Assembly (NCBI GenBank): GCA_021810985.1
Contig: JAJZQA010000016.1
Location: 1-15,816 of the forward strand
Direction of reading: 5' to 3'
DNA from: Deltaproteobacteria bacterium
Lineage (GTDB): Bacteria; Desulfobacterota; Desulfuromonadia; Geobacterales; Geobacteraceae
DNA length: 15,816 nucleotides
Below the pieces are notes generated by a model. It was not told the DNA's origin. It made no database searches and saw nothing but the letters and a program-made list of their open reading frames with translations. A program made the position numbers and the translations under genes. Positions 7,923 to 14,364 of this stretch are shown piece by piece; position 1 is the stretch's first letter, and each line of letters opens with the position of its first letter.

Positions 7923-8010
7923 AGACTCTTTACCGCTACGCGCACCTGTGTTCGCTACTGCTTCTCCCTGGAGGATCCGGAACCAATAGAACAATTTTCT
8001 GGAGGTGAAG

Positions 8011-9219
8011 ATGTCCGATTTCTATCAGGTAGGAGTAGTTGCTACCTTTCACCGGCTAGGCAGCCAGAATCTCGATAAGCTGGAAGAGGAGCTTTCCTGG
8101 TACTCCCACGAGCGGCCGATCGCCCTGGTTCTCCCCTGCCTGTACAGTGAACTCGCGGGGGAGGCTCTTCCGTCCATTGTCAGGCAGCTAAAGGACGTGA
8201 AATATGTAAAGGAGATCGTTGTGGGGCTGGCGCTTGCCTCTCCCGATGAATATCAGCACGCCCGGAAATTCTTTTCCGAATTGCCTCAGAAGACCACTAT
8301 TATCTGGCAGGAAGGCCCTCGGGTCAGCTCCATCTACAAGTCAATTGAAGAGGCCGGACTCCATGTGGGACAGCAGGGCAAGGGCAAGGGGGTCTGGATG
8401 TCGTATGGTTACATCCTGGCCGAGCAGAATTTTCACACCATTGCCCTGCATGATTGCGATATCCTCACCTACAACCGGGAACTTCTGGCGCGTCTCTGCT
8501 ACCCGGTCACCAACCCCAATCTCAACTATTCATTCTGCAAGGGATTCTACAGCAGGATCACCGACCGGATGCACGGCAGGGTGACTCGCCTGCTCTTTAC
8601 CCCCCTGATCAGGTCACTGCAGAAAATCATCGGCTACCATCCACTATTGGTTTTTTTCGACAGCTTCCGCTATGCCTTGGCCGGAGAATTTTCCATGGAC
8701 GTGGACATGGCCCGCAGCACCCGGATTCCCGGGGACTGGGGCCTCGAAGTGGGAATGCTCGCGGAGGTTTACCGCAATACTTCGTTGCGCCGGGTCTGTC
8801 AGGTGGATATCAGCGAGAATTACGATCACAAACACCAGGTGCTGTCTCCGGAAGATGCCAACATGGGGCTCCACAAAATGTCGGTGGATATTTGCAAATC
8901 AATTTTCCGCACCCTCGAGTCGGAAGGGATCATCTTTTCCGATGGTTTCTTCAAGACGCTTGTGGCCACCTATGTGCGAACCGCCCAGGATATGCTCAAG
9001 CGTTATGAGGATGATGCCGCGGTCAATTGCCTGTTCTTTGACCGGCATGCGGAGAGCCTGGCAGTAGAGACCTTCACCGACGGAATCAGGAAAGCCGCGG
9101 CGAAAATCACGCAGGATCCCCTGGGGGTGCCGCTCATCTCCAGCTGGGACCGGGTTACCTCGGCCCTTCCGGATATCCTTGATGCCATTAAAGATGCGGT
9201 TGCTGCTGATAACGACTGA
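8011..9219 (+). CDS. gpgS: Glucosyl-3-phosphoglycerate synthase-like glycosyltransferase (GT81 family)
   Basis: This is a 402-residue GT-A enzyme. Features shared with characterised GpgS proteins are a nucleotide-binding start 'PIALVLPCLYSE' (36-47), GKGKG (123-127), the metal-binding D148-C-D150 (HDCDI), 'KGFYSR', and the GRVT loop (189-192) that binds 3-phosphoglycerate in mycobacterial GpgS. They continue with 'LAGEFSM' (223-229), 'GDWGLEVGML' (241-250) and a metal-ligand His in 'DHKHQ' (272-276). Expected reaction: NDP-glucose plus 3-phosphoglycerate to glucosyl-3-phosphoglycerate in the cytosol, the first step to glucosylglycerate. The matching phosphatase type is encoded divergently at 5202-6038. 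GGAGG at 8001-8005 is five bases before the ATG at 8011; an in-frame GTG at 8005 overlaps that site and is rejected. It is the first gene of a three-gene operon, 16 bp before the next. A mannosyl- or other sugar donor cannot be excluded. Confidence 0.8.
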   Translation: MSDFYQVGVVATFHRLGSQNLDKLEEELSWYSHERPIALVLPCLYSELAGEALPSIVRQLKDVKYVKEIVVGLALASPDEYQHARKFFSELPQKTTIIWQEGPRVSSIYKSIEEAGLHVGQQGKGKGVWMSYGYILAEQNFHTIALHDCDILTYNRELLARLCYPVTNPNLNYSFCKGFYSRITDRMHGRVTRLLFTPLIRSLQKIIGYHPLLVFFDSFRYALAGEFSMDVDMARSTRIPGDWGLEVGMLAEVYRNTSLRRVCQVDISENYDHKHQVLSPEDANMGLHKMSVDICKSIFRTLESEGIIFSDGFFKTLVATYVRTAQDMLKRYEDDAAVNCLFFDRHAESLAVETFTDGIRKAAAKITQDPLGVPLISSWDRVTSALPDILDAIKDAVAADND

Positions 9220-9235
9220 ACTTAGGAAAGTGCCT

Positions 9236-10498
9236 ATGGAAGAAGAAATCATCGTACGAAAAGAGGTTCAGGACTGGCTGGAACTGGTGGGAAGCGCCGA
9301 TCTCCTGGTGGGTATACCCAGTTTCAATAATGCCGGTACGATCGGTCATGTGGTGCGGGCCGTTCAGGCGGGGCTGGCCAAATATTTTCCCGACTGCAAG
9401 GCGGTGCTGGTCAACTCGGATGGCGGTTCCACTGATGGGACCCGCGACGTGGTGGAAAATTCCGCGATTGACGATTTTCAGCAGATTCTGGTTGCCCAGC
9501 GCGTGCCGTCCTTCTTCAAGACCGCAACCCTGTATAGCGGCATTCCCGGAAAGGGGAGCGCGTTCCGGACGATTTTCGAGATTGCCGAAGCGCTCCAGGT
9601 CAAGGCCTGCGCCGTAGTCGACTCCGATCTGCGCAGCATCACCCCGGAATGGATCGAGCTTCTCATCAAACCGGTCTACGAGGGTGGTTTCGACTATGTC
9701 GCGCCGCTCTATCAACGCCACAAGTTCGACGGTACCATTACCAATAGCATCATCTACCCTCTGACGAGGGCACTTTACGGCCGGAGCGTACGCCAGCCGA
9801 TCGGCGGTGATTTCGGTTTTTCGGGCCGGCTCGCCGGTCACTATCTGAGCCAGGATGTCTGGGAAAGCGATGTGGCCCGCTTCGGTATCGATATCTGGAT
9901 GACCACCACCGCCCTTGCCGGGAATTTCCGGGTCTGCCAGTCTTTCCTCGGGGCAAAGATTCACGATGCCAAGGATCCCGGTGCTGACCTCTCCGCAATG
10001 CTCTACCAGGTGGTCAGTGCAGCGTTTGACATGATGGAACGGTACTACGACACCTGGTCGAAAATAGAGGGGGCAACCAAGGTGCCGATTTTCGGTTTCG
10101 AGTACGCGGTTGGACTTGAACCGGTTTCCGTTAATCTCGAGCGGATGATGGAACGGTTTTCCCTCGGGGTCCAGGAGTTGCTGGATATCTGGCGGATTTT
10201 TCTCCCGCCGGAAACCATCGATTTTCTCTGCCGGGCAGCCCGGCGGAAAGGGGATGACTTTCGCTTTCCGGACGAAGAATGGGTAACGATCATCTACCAT
10301 TTTGCCCTGGCGCAGCATGACCGGCTCCTGGCCAAGGAACACCTGCTGAAATCGCTCACCCCCCTGTACATCGGCAAGGTGGCGTCCTTTGTCATGGAGA
10401 TGCGCGACAGTACTTCCACTGAGGTGGAAGAACGGCTGGCCGGCCTCTGTCGCGAATTTGAAAAACAGAAACCGTTGCTCCTGGAAAAATGGCGGTAG
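9236..10498 (+). CDS. GT-A glycosyltransferase resembling mannosylglycerate/glucosylglycerate synthases (GT78-like)
   Basis: This is a 420-residue protein. It has a GT2-type N-terminus 'LLVGIPSFNNAGTI' (23-36), 'VNSDGGSTDGTRDVV' (59-73), GKGSAFR (106-112) and the metal-binding DSD (129-131). The later motifs 'RQPIGGDFGFSG' (186-197), 'RFGIDIWM' (215-222) and the His of 'AKIHDAKDP' (H243) parallel 'QPLGGE', 'WGIDT' and the metal-ligand His of Rhodothermus mannosylglycerate synthase. The alpha-helical C-terminus with 'DEEWVTIIYHFAL' also parallels that enzyme. Such enzymes join GDP-mannose or GDP-glucose directly to D-glycerate; Persephonella marina glucosylglycerate synthase is a related case. 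Here it could make glucosylglycerate in one step or add a second sugar to it. AGGA at 9224-9227 places the start at ATG 9236; the upstream in-frame TTG (9179) would overlap the previous gene by 41 bp. The motif parallels are from memory, so the substrate call is tentative. Confidence 0.7.
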   Translation: MEEEIIVRKEVQDWLELVGSADLLVGIPSFNNAGTIGHVVRAVQAGLAKYFPDCKAVLVNSDGGSTDGTRDVVENSAIDDFQQILVAQRVPSFFKTATLYSGIPGKGSAFRTIFEIAEALQVKACAVVDSDLRSITPEWIELLIKPVYEGGFDYVAPLYQRHKFDGTITNSIIYPLTRALYGRSVRQPIGGDFGFSGRLAGHYLSQDVWESDVARFGIDIWMTTTALAGNFRVCQSFLGAKIHDAKDPGADLSAMLYQVVSAAFDMMERYYDTWSKIEGATKVPIFGFEYAVGLEPVSVNLERMMERFSLGVQELLDIWRIFLPPETIDFLCRAARRKGDDFRFPDEEWVTIIYHFALAQHDRLLAKEHLLKSLTPLYIGKVASFVMEMRDSTSTEVEERLAGLCREFEKQKPLLLEKWR

Positions 10499-10513
10499 CG
10501 CAAGGAGGTTGTC

Positions 10514-11218
10514 GTGGAATTTCTACAAAGACTCTTTATTGATCCCTTTAACCGTTTTCTGGATAATCTGCTGCTCTTCCTGCCGAATTTTCTGACGGCG
10601 CTGGTCATCCTGCTGGTGGGTCTGCTGCTTGGCGCGCTCTTGAAAATGGCCGTTGTCCGGCTGTTCCGGGCTGTTGGTATTGACGGTCTCTGCGAGCGTA
10701 CCGGGATGAGCCAGATGCTCTGTAAAAGCGGCATCAGGGAGCCGCTTTCCCTGTTGTTGGCAAAATTGGCCGGCGGTATTACCGTGGCGGTGTTTGCCGT
10801 GATTGCCGTGCAGACGATCAGTGTCCCGGCGGTCGAGCGGCTGCTAGAGAGGTTCTTCCTCTATCTGCCGAATGTTTTCGTGGCACTGATCATTCTCTTT
10901 GTCGGTTATCTGCTCAGTAATTTCCTCTCGCGCGCAGCCCTGATCGCCTCGGTGAATGCCGGGGTGCGGCTCTCCGGCCTGGTGGGTCGTTTTGTCCGCT
11001 ATGTCATTCTGATCATGAGCTTTACCATGGCCCTGGAGCATCTAGGTATCGGCAGCGAAACGGTCATCATTGCCTTCACCATCGTTTTCAGCGGCGTGGT
11101 GCTGGCCTTTGCCCTGGCCTTCGGCCTGGGGGGAAGGGATGTGGCTCGTGATTACCTCGAGAGAAAATTGAAAGGAGCAGAAAGGGAAGAGGAAGAGGAT
11201 AAATTGACTCATTTGTAA
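10514..11218 (+). CDS. Five-helix membrane protein of the MscS-associated 'TM helix' (CmpX-like) type
   Basis: This is a 234-residue protein starting at GTG 10514, with AGGAGG at 10503-10508. It has hydrophobic helices at about 22-44, 84-105, 115-138, 160-178 and 182-206. Two stretches repeat one plan: 'LPNFLTALVILLVGLLLGALL' near 23 and 'LPNVFVALIILFVGYLLSNFL' near 118, each ending in a short helix with 'AVG' or 'NAG'. This is the conserved TM-helix repeat often found beside or in small mechanosensitive-channel proteins. It ends with 'AFGLGGRDVARDYLE' and a highly charged tail (GAEREEEEDK). The cytoplasmic beta domain of MscS is absent, so gating cannot be assumed. It lies 15 bp after the second glycosyltransferase, as the last gene of the operon, which suggests a link to osmotic control or solute release. 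Confidence 0.75.
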   Translation: MEFLQRLFIDPFNRFLDNLLLFLPNFLTALVILLVGLLLGALLKMAVVRLFRAVGIDGLCERTGMSQMLCKSGIREPLSLLLAKLAGGITVAVFAVIAVQTISVPAVERLLERFFLYLPNVFVALIILFVGYLLSNFLSRAALIASVNAGVRLSGLVGRFVRYVILIMSFTMALEHLGIGSETVIIAFTIVFSGVVLAFALAFGLGGRDVARDYLERKLKGAEREEEEDKLTHL

Positions 11219-11270
11219 AGGGGGGCCTAAATTTACCCTGCGAGGGAGTGCGCTGTCTTTCAGGCACGAA

Positions 11271-11290
11271 GGGCCGGATTGCTCCGGCCC
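11271..11290. terminator. Hairpin terminator between convergent units
   Basis: GGGCCGGA (11271-11278), loop TTGC, then TCCGGCCC (11283-11290) make a perfect 8-bp GC-rich stem. It lies 52 bp after the plus-strand operon and 16 bp before the convergent hsp20 stop. Only short T/A runs flank it, but the position fits a shared bidirectional terminator. Confidence 0.7.
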
Positions 11291-11306
11291 CCTTGCGTTA
11301 CGGAGA

Positions 11307-11810
11307 CTACTCGACGATGATTTTTTTGGTTTTCTGCCGTGCCGCCTCGGTTTTCGGCATCCTCACTTCCAGTACCCCATCCGTGAAACTGGCTTTGGCT
11401 TTGTCCGTCTGCGTTTCCGCGGGAAGACGGAGCGTTCTGGTGAACGAACCATAGGAGCGTTCCAGGCGGTAATAATCTTTTTTTTCCACCTTCTCTTCGC
11501 TCTTCTTCTCGCCGGAGATCGTGATCACGTCGTCGGAGATAGAAACATCGATGTCTTCTTTTTTCATTCCGGGAAGTTCCGCTTTCACGATCACATCATT
11601 TCCATCCTCATAAATATCCACGGTCGGATAGCTCAGGCCGAACTCGGGCAGTTTGAATTTCGGCATCCATGATGGCGCATAGAAGGGGCGGCGGAAGGCT
11701 TCCTCGAACCAGCGCTCCATTTCCTCGAAGGGAGAGACGAGTCCCTTCTGCGGCTTCATAACTTCCATGGGTTCTTTTATTGCCGGCTCGTTACTTTTTT
11801 TGTCTGCCAT
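11307..11810 (-). CDS. Small heat-shock protein, Hsp20/alpha-crystallin family
   Basis: This 167-residue chaperone has a short N-terminal arm, with amphipathic 'SPFEEMERWFEEAFRRPF' at about 26-43. An alpha-crystallin domain runs from about 61 to 153 ('PTVDIYEDGNDVIVKAELPG', 'YGSFTRTLRLP', 'FTDGVLEVRMPK'). The C-terminal I-x-V motif (IIV, 164-166) docks subunits in this family. It binds unfolding proteins without ATP. I chose the ATG at 11810 because AGGAGG lies 8 bp upstream and the family begins there. The frame stays open to 12014, but that extension (WNWNILTSTFPQSYYYKW...) reads through a promoter and a repeat element. A sigma70-like promoter lies at 11877-11906; I saw no clear heat-shock (CIRCE) repeat. 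Confidence 0.94.
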   Translation of the reverse strand: MADKKSNEPAIKEPMEVMKPQKGLVSPFEEMERWFEEAFRRPFYAPSWMPKFKLPEFGLSYPTVDIYEDGNDVIVKAELPGMKKEDIDVSISDDVITISGEKKSEEKVEKKDYYRLERSYGSFTRTLRLPAETQTDKAKASFTDGVLEVRMPKTEAARQKTKKIIVE

Positions 11811-11876
11811 AGCGGTATCCTCCTTTCCAATGAGTTCGGGTAAGCGTGGAAAGTTCCGGAATTCTACCCACTTATA

Positions 11877-11906
11877 ATAATAACTCTGCGGAAATGTTGA
11901 AGTCAA
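11877..11906 (-). promoter_or_regulatory. Sigma70-type promoter for hsp20
   Basis: The minus strand reads TTGACT (11906-11901), 18 nt, then TATTAT (11882-11877), with a second overlapping TATTAT three bases on. Transcription would begin near 11870, about 60 nt before the ATG. The -35 lies 17 bp beyond the end of the repeat element at 11924. Confidence 0.5.
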
Positions 11907-11923
11907 TATGTTCCAATTCCATA

Positions 11924-12008
11924 TCAAGGCCCTCTCTGCGTTGGCTCGTCTTCGGCTACTCAACGTACTCTTCAGTACGCCTCGCAGCCTCAATCCTCGC
12001 CGCCTTGA
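11924..12008. repeat. 85-bp intergenic element with terminal inverted repeats and central hairpin
   Basis: TCAAGGC (11924-11930) and GCCTTGA (12002-12008) are perfect inverted ends. The centre holds CGTACT-CTTC-AGTACG, a 6-bp stem with a four-base loop. The arms between contain loosely complementary CG-rich tracts, so the whole can fold as one long imperfect hairpin. No gene lies in it. The architecture resembles the palindromic intergenic repeats dispersed in many Gram-negative genomes. I believe similar elements occur in Geobacter relatives, but this window has only one copy. It may end transcription of the cytochrome gene before hsp20. Confidence 0.55.
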
Positions 12009-12033
12009 GATCATCCTTGATCTGGGATTGGTA

Positions 12034-12462
12034 TTACGGGGCGGTTGACCAAACGCGAAGCAGCTCTTTTTCCTCGTCCGAGAGCCGGGCTTCCGGATGC
12101 ATGAGACGATAGGGAAGGGGCGGCATTTCGCCTTCTTGAACCTCTTCCCAGATTTTCTTGGGTAGTGCTGCCAGCTTTTTGGTTGAATAGCGGTTCCAGG
12201 TGGTGAAATTCAGTTCTTCGCGGCCTTCTTTGACATCACTGACCAGAAGCCATGAAGCAGGTGCGATACTGCTGTACCATGGCCAATTTGTCCGGTTTGA
12301 ATGGCAATCGTAGCAGGCCTTACGCAGGATGCCCATCACGTTGCCGGGAACGGTTATCTCCTTTTCGACCGGGGGATTCGTACGTTCGGCAGGCGCGAGC
12401 TGGATAAGTACCAGTATCAGGATAATCGCGGCCAGTGACAGGATCTTGCGAGGTGATTTCAT
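12034..12462 (-). CDS. Heme-binding domain (Haem_bd) single-heme c-type cytochrome
   Basis: This 142-residue protein has an N-terminal signal or anchor (MKSPRKILSLAAIILILVLIQL, about 1-22). One heme site follows, C50-Y-D-C53-H54 (ACYDCHSNRTNWPWYSS). The rest carries the hallmarks of the Haem_bd family: 'FTTWNRY' (86-92), EMPP (112-115) with a candidate axial Met, 'MHPEARLSDEE' and a final 'LLRVWS'. It should sit in the periplasm, attached to or near the inner membrane, and carry electrons or sense redox state; family members are poorly characterised. AAGGAG is six bases before the ATG. It starts 27 bp after the stop of the HIT gene, so the two are probably co-transcribed. Confidence 0.88.
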   Translation of the reverse strand: MKSPRKILSLAAIILILVLIQLAPAERTNPPVEKEITVPGNVMGILRKACYDCHSNRTNWPWYSSIAPASWLLVSDVKEGREELNFTTWNRYSTKKLAALPKKIWEEVQEGEMPPLPYRLMHPEARLSDEEKELLRVWSTAP

Positions 12463-12488
12463 GGCATGCTCCTTGGGTTGGCTGGGGT

Positions 12489-12914
12489 TTAGGTCAGCTG
12501 GAGTGAACCTTCCGGCAGCTTCGTAACCAGTGACTCCCTGATTGCCCTAATCTCTTCAACCGTGTAGGGTGTTTTTTTCGGGCGGCCCCAGACCACATTC
12601 GGCCAGCAGAAATCCTCTGAGTTTCTGCCGATCACATGCACGTGGAGTTGTTTGACGACATTGCCGATAGCCGCCACGTTCAGCTTTTCAACCCCGGAAA
12701 GTCCCTTGACGAAACCGGAGATGAGGTTGATTTCCTCCAGCAGCGCTTCCTGGTCTTCCCGGCCGAGTTCGAAGATTTCCGTCTGGTGCCGGCGCGGGAC
12801 TAGGATGAACCAGGGCACCAGCGAATTTTTCAGCAGGAGCAGGAGGCTGAGGCGCATTTCGCCCAGCACGAGGCAGTCGTTGGCCAGACGTGGATCAAGG
12901 GTGAAACTTTTCAT
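12489..12914 (-). CDS. HIT-family nucleotide hydrolase/transferase with QLHVHV motif
   Basis: This 141-residue soluble protein has a HIT core. 'PWFILVPRRHQTEIFEL' (34-50) forms the nucleotide-binding strand and 'LNVAAIGNVVKQLHVHVIGR' (78-97) holds the catalytic motif. The triad reads Q89-L-H91-V-H93-V, so the first His of the usual HxHxH is Gln. That variant is common in this bacterial subgroup, and the nucleophilic His (middle or last of the motif) is kept. Members hydrolyse dinucleoside polyphosphates or AMP conjugates; the substrate here is unknown. AGGAG lies about 11 bases upstream of the ATG. It follows the glycerate kinase by 87 bp on the same strand. Confidence 0.87.
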   Translation of the reverse strand: MKSFTLDPRLANDCLVLGEMRLSLLLLLKNSLVPWFILVPRRHQTEIFELGREDQEALLEEINLISGFVKGLSGVEKLNVAAIGNVVKQLHVHVIGRNSEDFCWPNVVWGRPKKTPYTVEEIRAIRESLVTKLPEGSLQLT

Positions 12915-13001
12915 ATCTAAGGATGCTCCTGTCTCTATAGATGTAATGATGTGTGGTACGCTCGGTAAAGTACTGTCGAAAAGGCTTCCGCGGAAACTCG
13001 C

Positions 13002-14303
13002 TTATGCTTCGCCGATCAGCAGAATCTGGAGGTCCATGACGTTGGTTCCGGTGGGCCCGGTAATGAAGAGGCCACCGTTTTCCCGGAAAAAGGTATAGGA
13101 ATCATTGTTTTCAAGGAAGCGGAACGCGCGGTCTTTATCAGCCAGAGAAATCGTCTCACCGTCCACCAGTGCTCCGGCCGCATCGGTAGGGCCGTCGGTG
13201 CCGTCGGTGCCTGCGGAAAGGAGGGTTATGCCGTCGATTCCGGCAATATCCAGGGCAAAGTGCAGGGCAAGTTCCATGTTTCTTCCGCCTTTGCCGATTC
13301 CCGTGACCTGCACGACAGTTTCTCCGCCGGAGAGGAGGCAGAGAGGTTTCCCCTCTAAGGATTCCTTGCGCAGCATGGCGGTCCGGAAGAGCATTTCAGC
13401 CACGCCGCCGGCATCTCCGGAGATCCGGTTGGAGATAATTTCGGCCGACAGTCCCAGCTTGCGTGCCGTTGTGAGCATCGCTTCCAGTGCCACCTGATTG
13501 CTGCCGATGACGTGATTTTCCACCCGCTGGAAGATGGGGTCTCCAGCTTTCGGGGTCTCCGGGATATCGCCCCGCACTCCCACGGCAAGATGGGCAGCCA
13601 CTTCCGCGGGAACCCGGTCCAGAAGTTCGTATCGGTTCAGAACATCCAGAGCGTCTTGATAGGTCGTCGGGTCGGGAGCAGTCGGCCCTGACGCGATGAC
13701 GTCCAGGTCGTCGCCGATCACATCGGAAAGGATCAGTGAGATGGTGCGGGCCGGACTGAGGAGGCTGGCCAGGCGTCCCCCCTTTACCCGGGACAGGTGT
13801 TTGCGGACCATGTTCAGTTCGTGGATATCGGCGCCGCAGCGCAGGAGCAATTCGGTGGTTTTCTGTTTCGCGGCCAGCGGAACTCGCTTTACCGGGGCCA
13901 CCAGCAGGGCGGAGCCGCCGCCGGAGACCAGGGTTACCACCAGTGTCTTTTCGTCGGTGGCGGCGGCCAGTTCCATGATCTCTTCGGTGCCGCGCAGGCC
14001 GGATTCGTCCGGAACCGGGTGCCCGGCTTCGAAGATCCTGATTTTTGCCGGTTTGCGCGCGAGCGTGTGGCCATATTTGGTGACAACTACGCCGCTTTCC
14101 AGGATATCGCCCAGTTCCTGTTCAAGGGACAGGGCCATGGCAGCCGCGGCCTTGCCGAAACCGATGGCCAGCAAGTGGCTGAAGCCGCCCTCATGGTACG
14201 CGCTTCGAATGGTTGTGCAGCTGTCCTTGACCGATTCGAAGGGGTCCACGGCCCGCAGTGCGGTGAAAAATAATTTTCTGGCAATCTCTTGATGCTTTCT
14301 CAT
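13002..14303 (-). CDS. Glycerate 2-kinase, MOFRL/GckA type
   Basis: This is a 433-residue protein. The first domain (about 1-310) has 'AIGFGKAAAAM' with K51, 'EAGHPVPDESG' (92-102), the loop 'TLVSGGGSALL' (124-134), 'NMVRKHLSRVKGGRLA' (164-179), 'LSDVIGDDLDVIASGPTAPD' (192-211) and 'ISGDAGGVAE'. The second, MOFRL, domain has 'CLLSGGETVVQV', 'GKGGRNMELAL' (338-347) and 'SAGTDGTDGPTDAAGA' (363-378). The enzyme phosphorylates D-glycerate to 2-phosphoglycerate with ATP. The frame is open upstream to a TTG at 14342, but that TTG is the -35 box of a good promoter. The ATG at 14303 gives the usual family N-terminus and has no ribosome binding site, so the mRNA is probably leaderless. The gene is divergent from the methyltransferase. 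Being 3 kb from two glyceryl-glycosyltransferase genes fits a shared D-glycerate pool. Confidence 0.92.
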   Translation of the reverse strand: MRKHQEIARKLFFTALRAVDPFESVKDSCTTIRSAYHEGGFSHLLAIGFGKAAAAMALSLEQELGDILESGVVVTKYGHTLARKPAKIRIFEAGHPVPDESGLRGTEEIMELAAATDEKTLVVTLVSGGGSALLVAPVKRVPLAAKQKTTELLLRCGADIHELNMVRKHLSRVKGGRLASLLSPARTISLILSDVIGDDLDVIASGPTAPDPTTYQDALDVLNRYELLDRVPAEVAAHLAVGVRGDIPETPKAGDPIFQRVENHVIGSNQVALEAMLTTARKLGLSAEIISNRISGDAGGVAEMLFRTAMLRKESLEGKPLCLLSGGETVVQVTGIGKGGRNMELALHFALDIAGIDGITLLSAGTDGTDGPTDAAGALVDGETISLADKDRAFRFLENNDSYTFFRENGGLFITGPTGTNVMDLQILLIGEA

Positions 14304-14313
14304 ATTATACAGA

Positions 14314-14342
14314 ACTATACCGGCGGGAAGCGTTGTCGTCAA
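14314..14342 (-). promoter_or_regulatory. Strong sigma70 promoter giving a near-leaderless glycerate kinase mRNA
   Basis: The minus strand has TTGACG (14342-14337), a 17-nt spacer, then TATAGT (14319-14314). Start points 7-9 bases beyond the -10 fall at 14307-14305, only 2-4 bases before the ATG at 14303. No Shine-Dalgarno sequence is present. Confidence 0.6.
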
Positions 14343-14364
14343 TTGTCAGTTTCAGGAGGCGTGG

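Larger units (their letters stand above)
7688..8010. other. Divergent control region between the DUF389-phosphatase unit and the glycosyltransferase operon
   Basis: This 323-bp stretch has no convincing gene. It is more AT-rich than its flanks and holds two outward-facing sigma70-type promoters (7790-7817 minus, 7824-7851 plus) whose -35 boxes are 6 bp apart. It also holds a TGGTA-N6-TACCA dyad over the minus-strand -10, a leader of about 95 nt for the DUF389 gene, and a leader of about 150 nt for the glycosyltransferase operon with a stem-loop at 7901-7922. The geometry suggests that both units can be controlled from one site. Confidence 0.6.

Noticed and set aside
9179..9235. TTG start of the second glycosyltransferase at 9179
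   Set aside because: It would overlap the preceding gene by 41 bp and add an unusual N-terminus; ATG 9236 has AGGA at 8-nt spacing.
9188..10342. A 384-codon open frame on the minus strand
   Set aside because: It is the antisense shadow of the second glycosyltransferase, which has a DSD motif, a good ribosome binding site and operon context. The shadow protein has no domain features.
11811..12014. N-terminal extension of the Hsp20 frame up to 12014
   Set aside because: It crosses the repeat element and the promoter, has no family similarity, and the ATG at 11810 has an AGGAGG site at good spacing.
14304..14342. TTG start of the glycerate kinase at 14342
   Set aside because: The TTG is the -35 box of a near-consensus promoter, no ribosome binding site precedes it, and the added 13 residues do not fit the family N-terminus.
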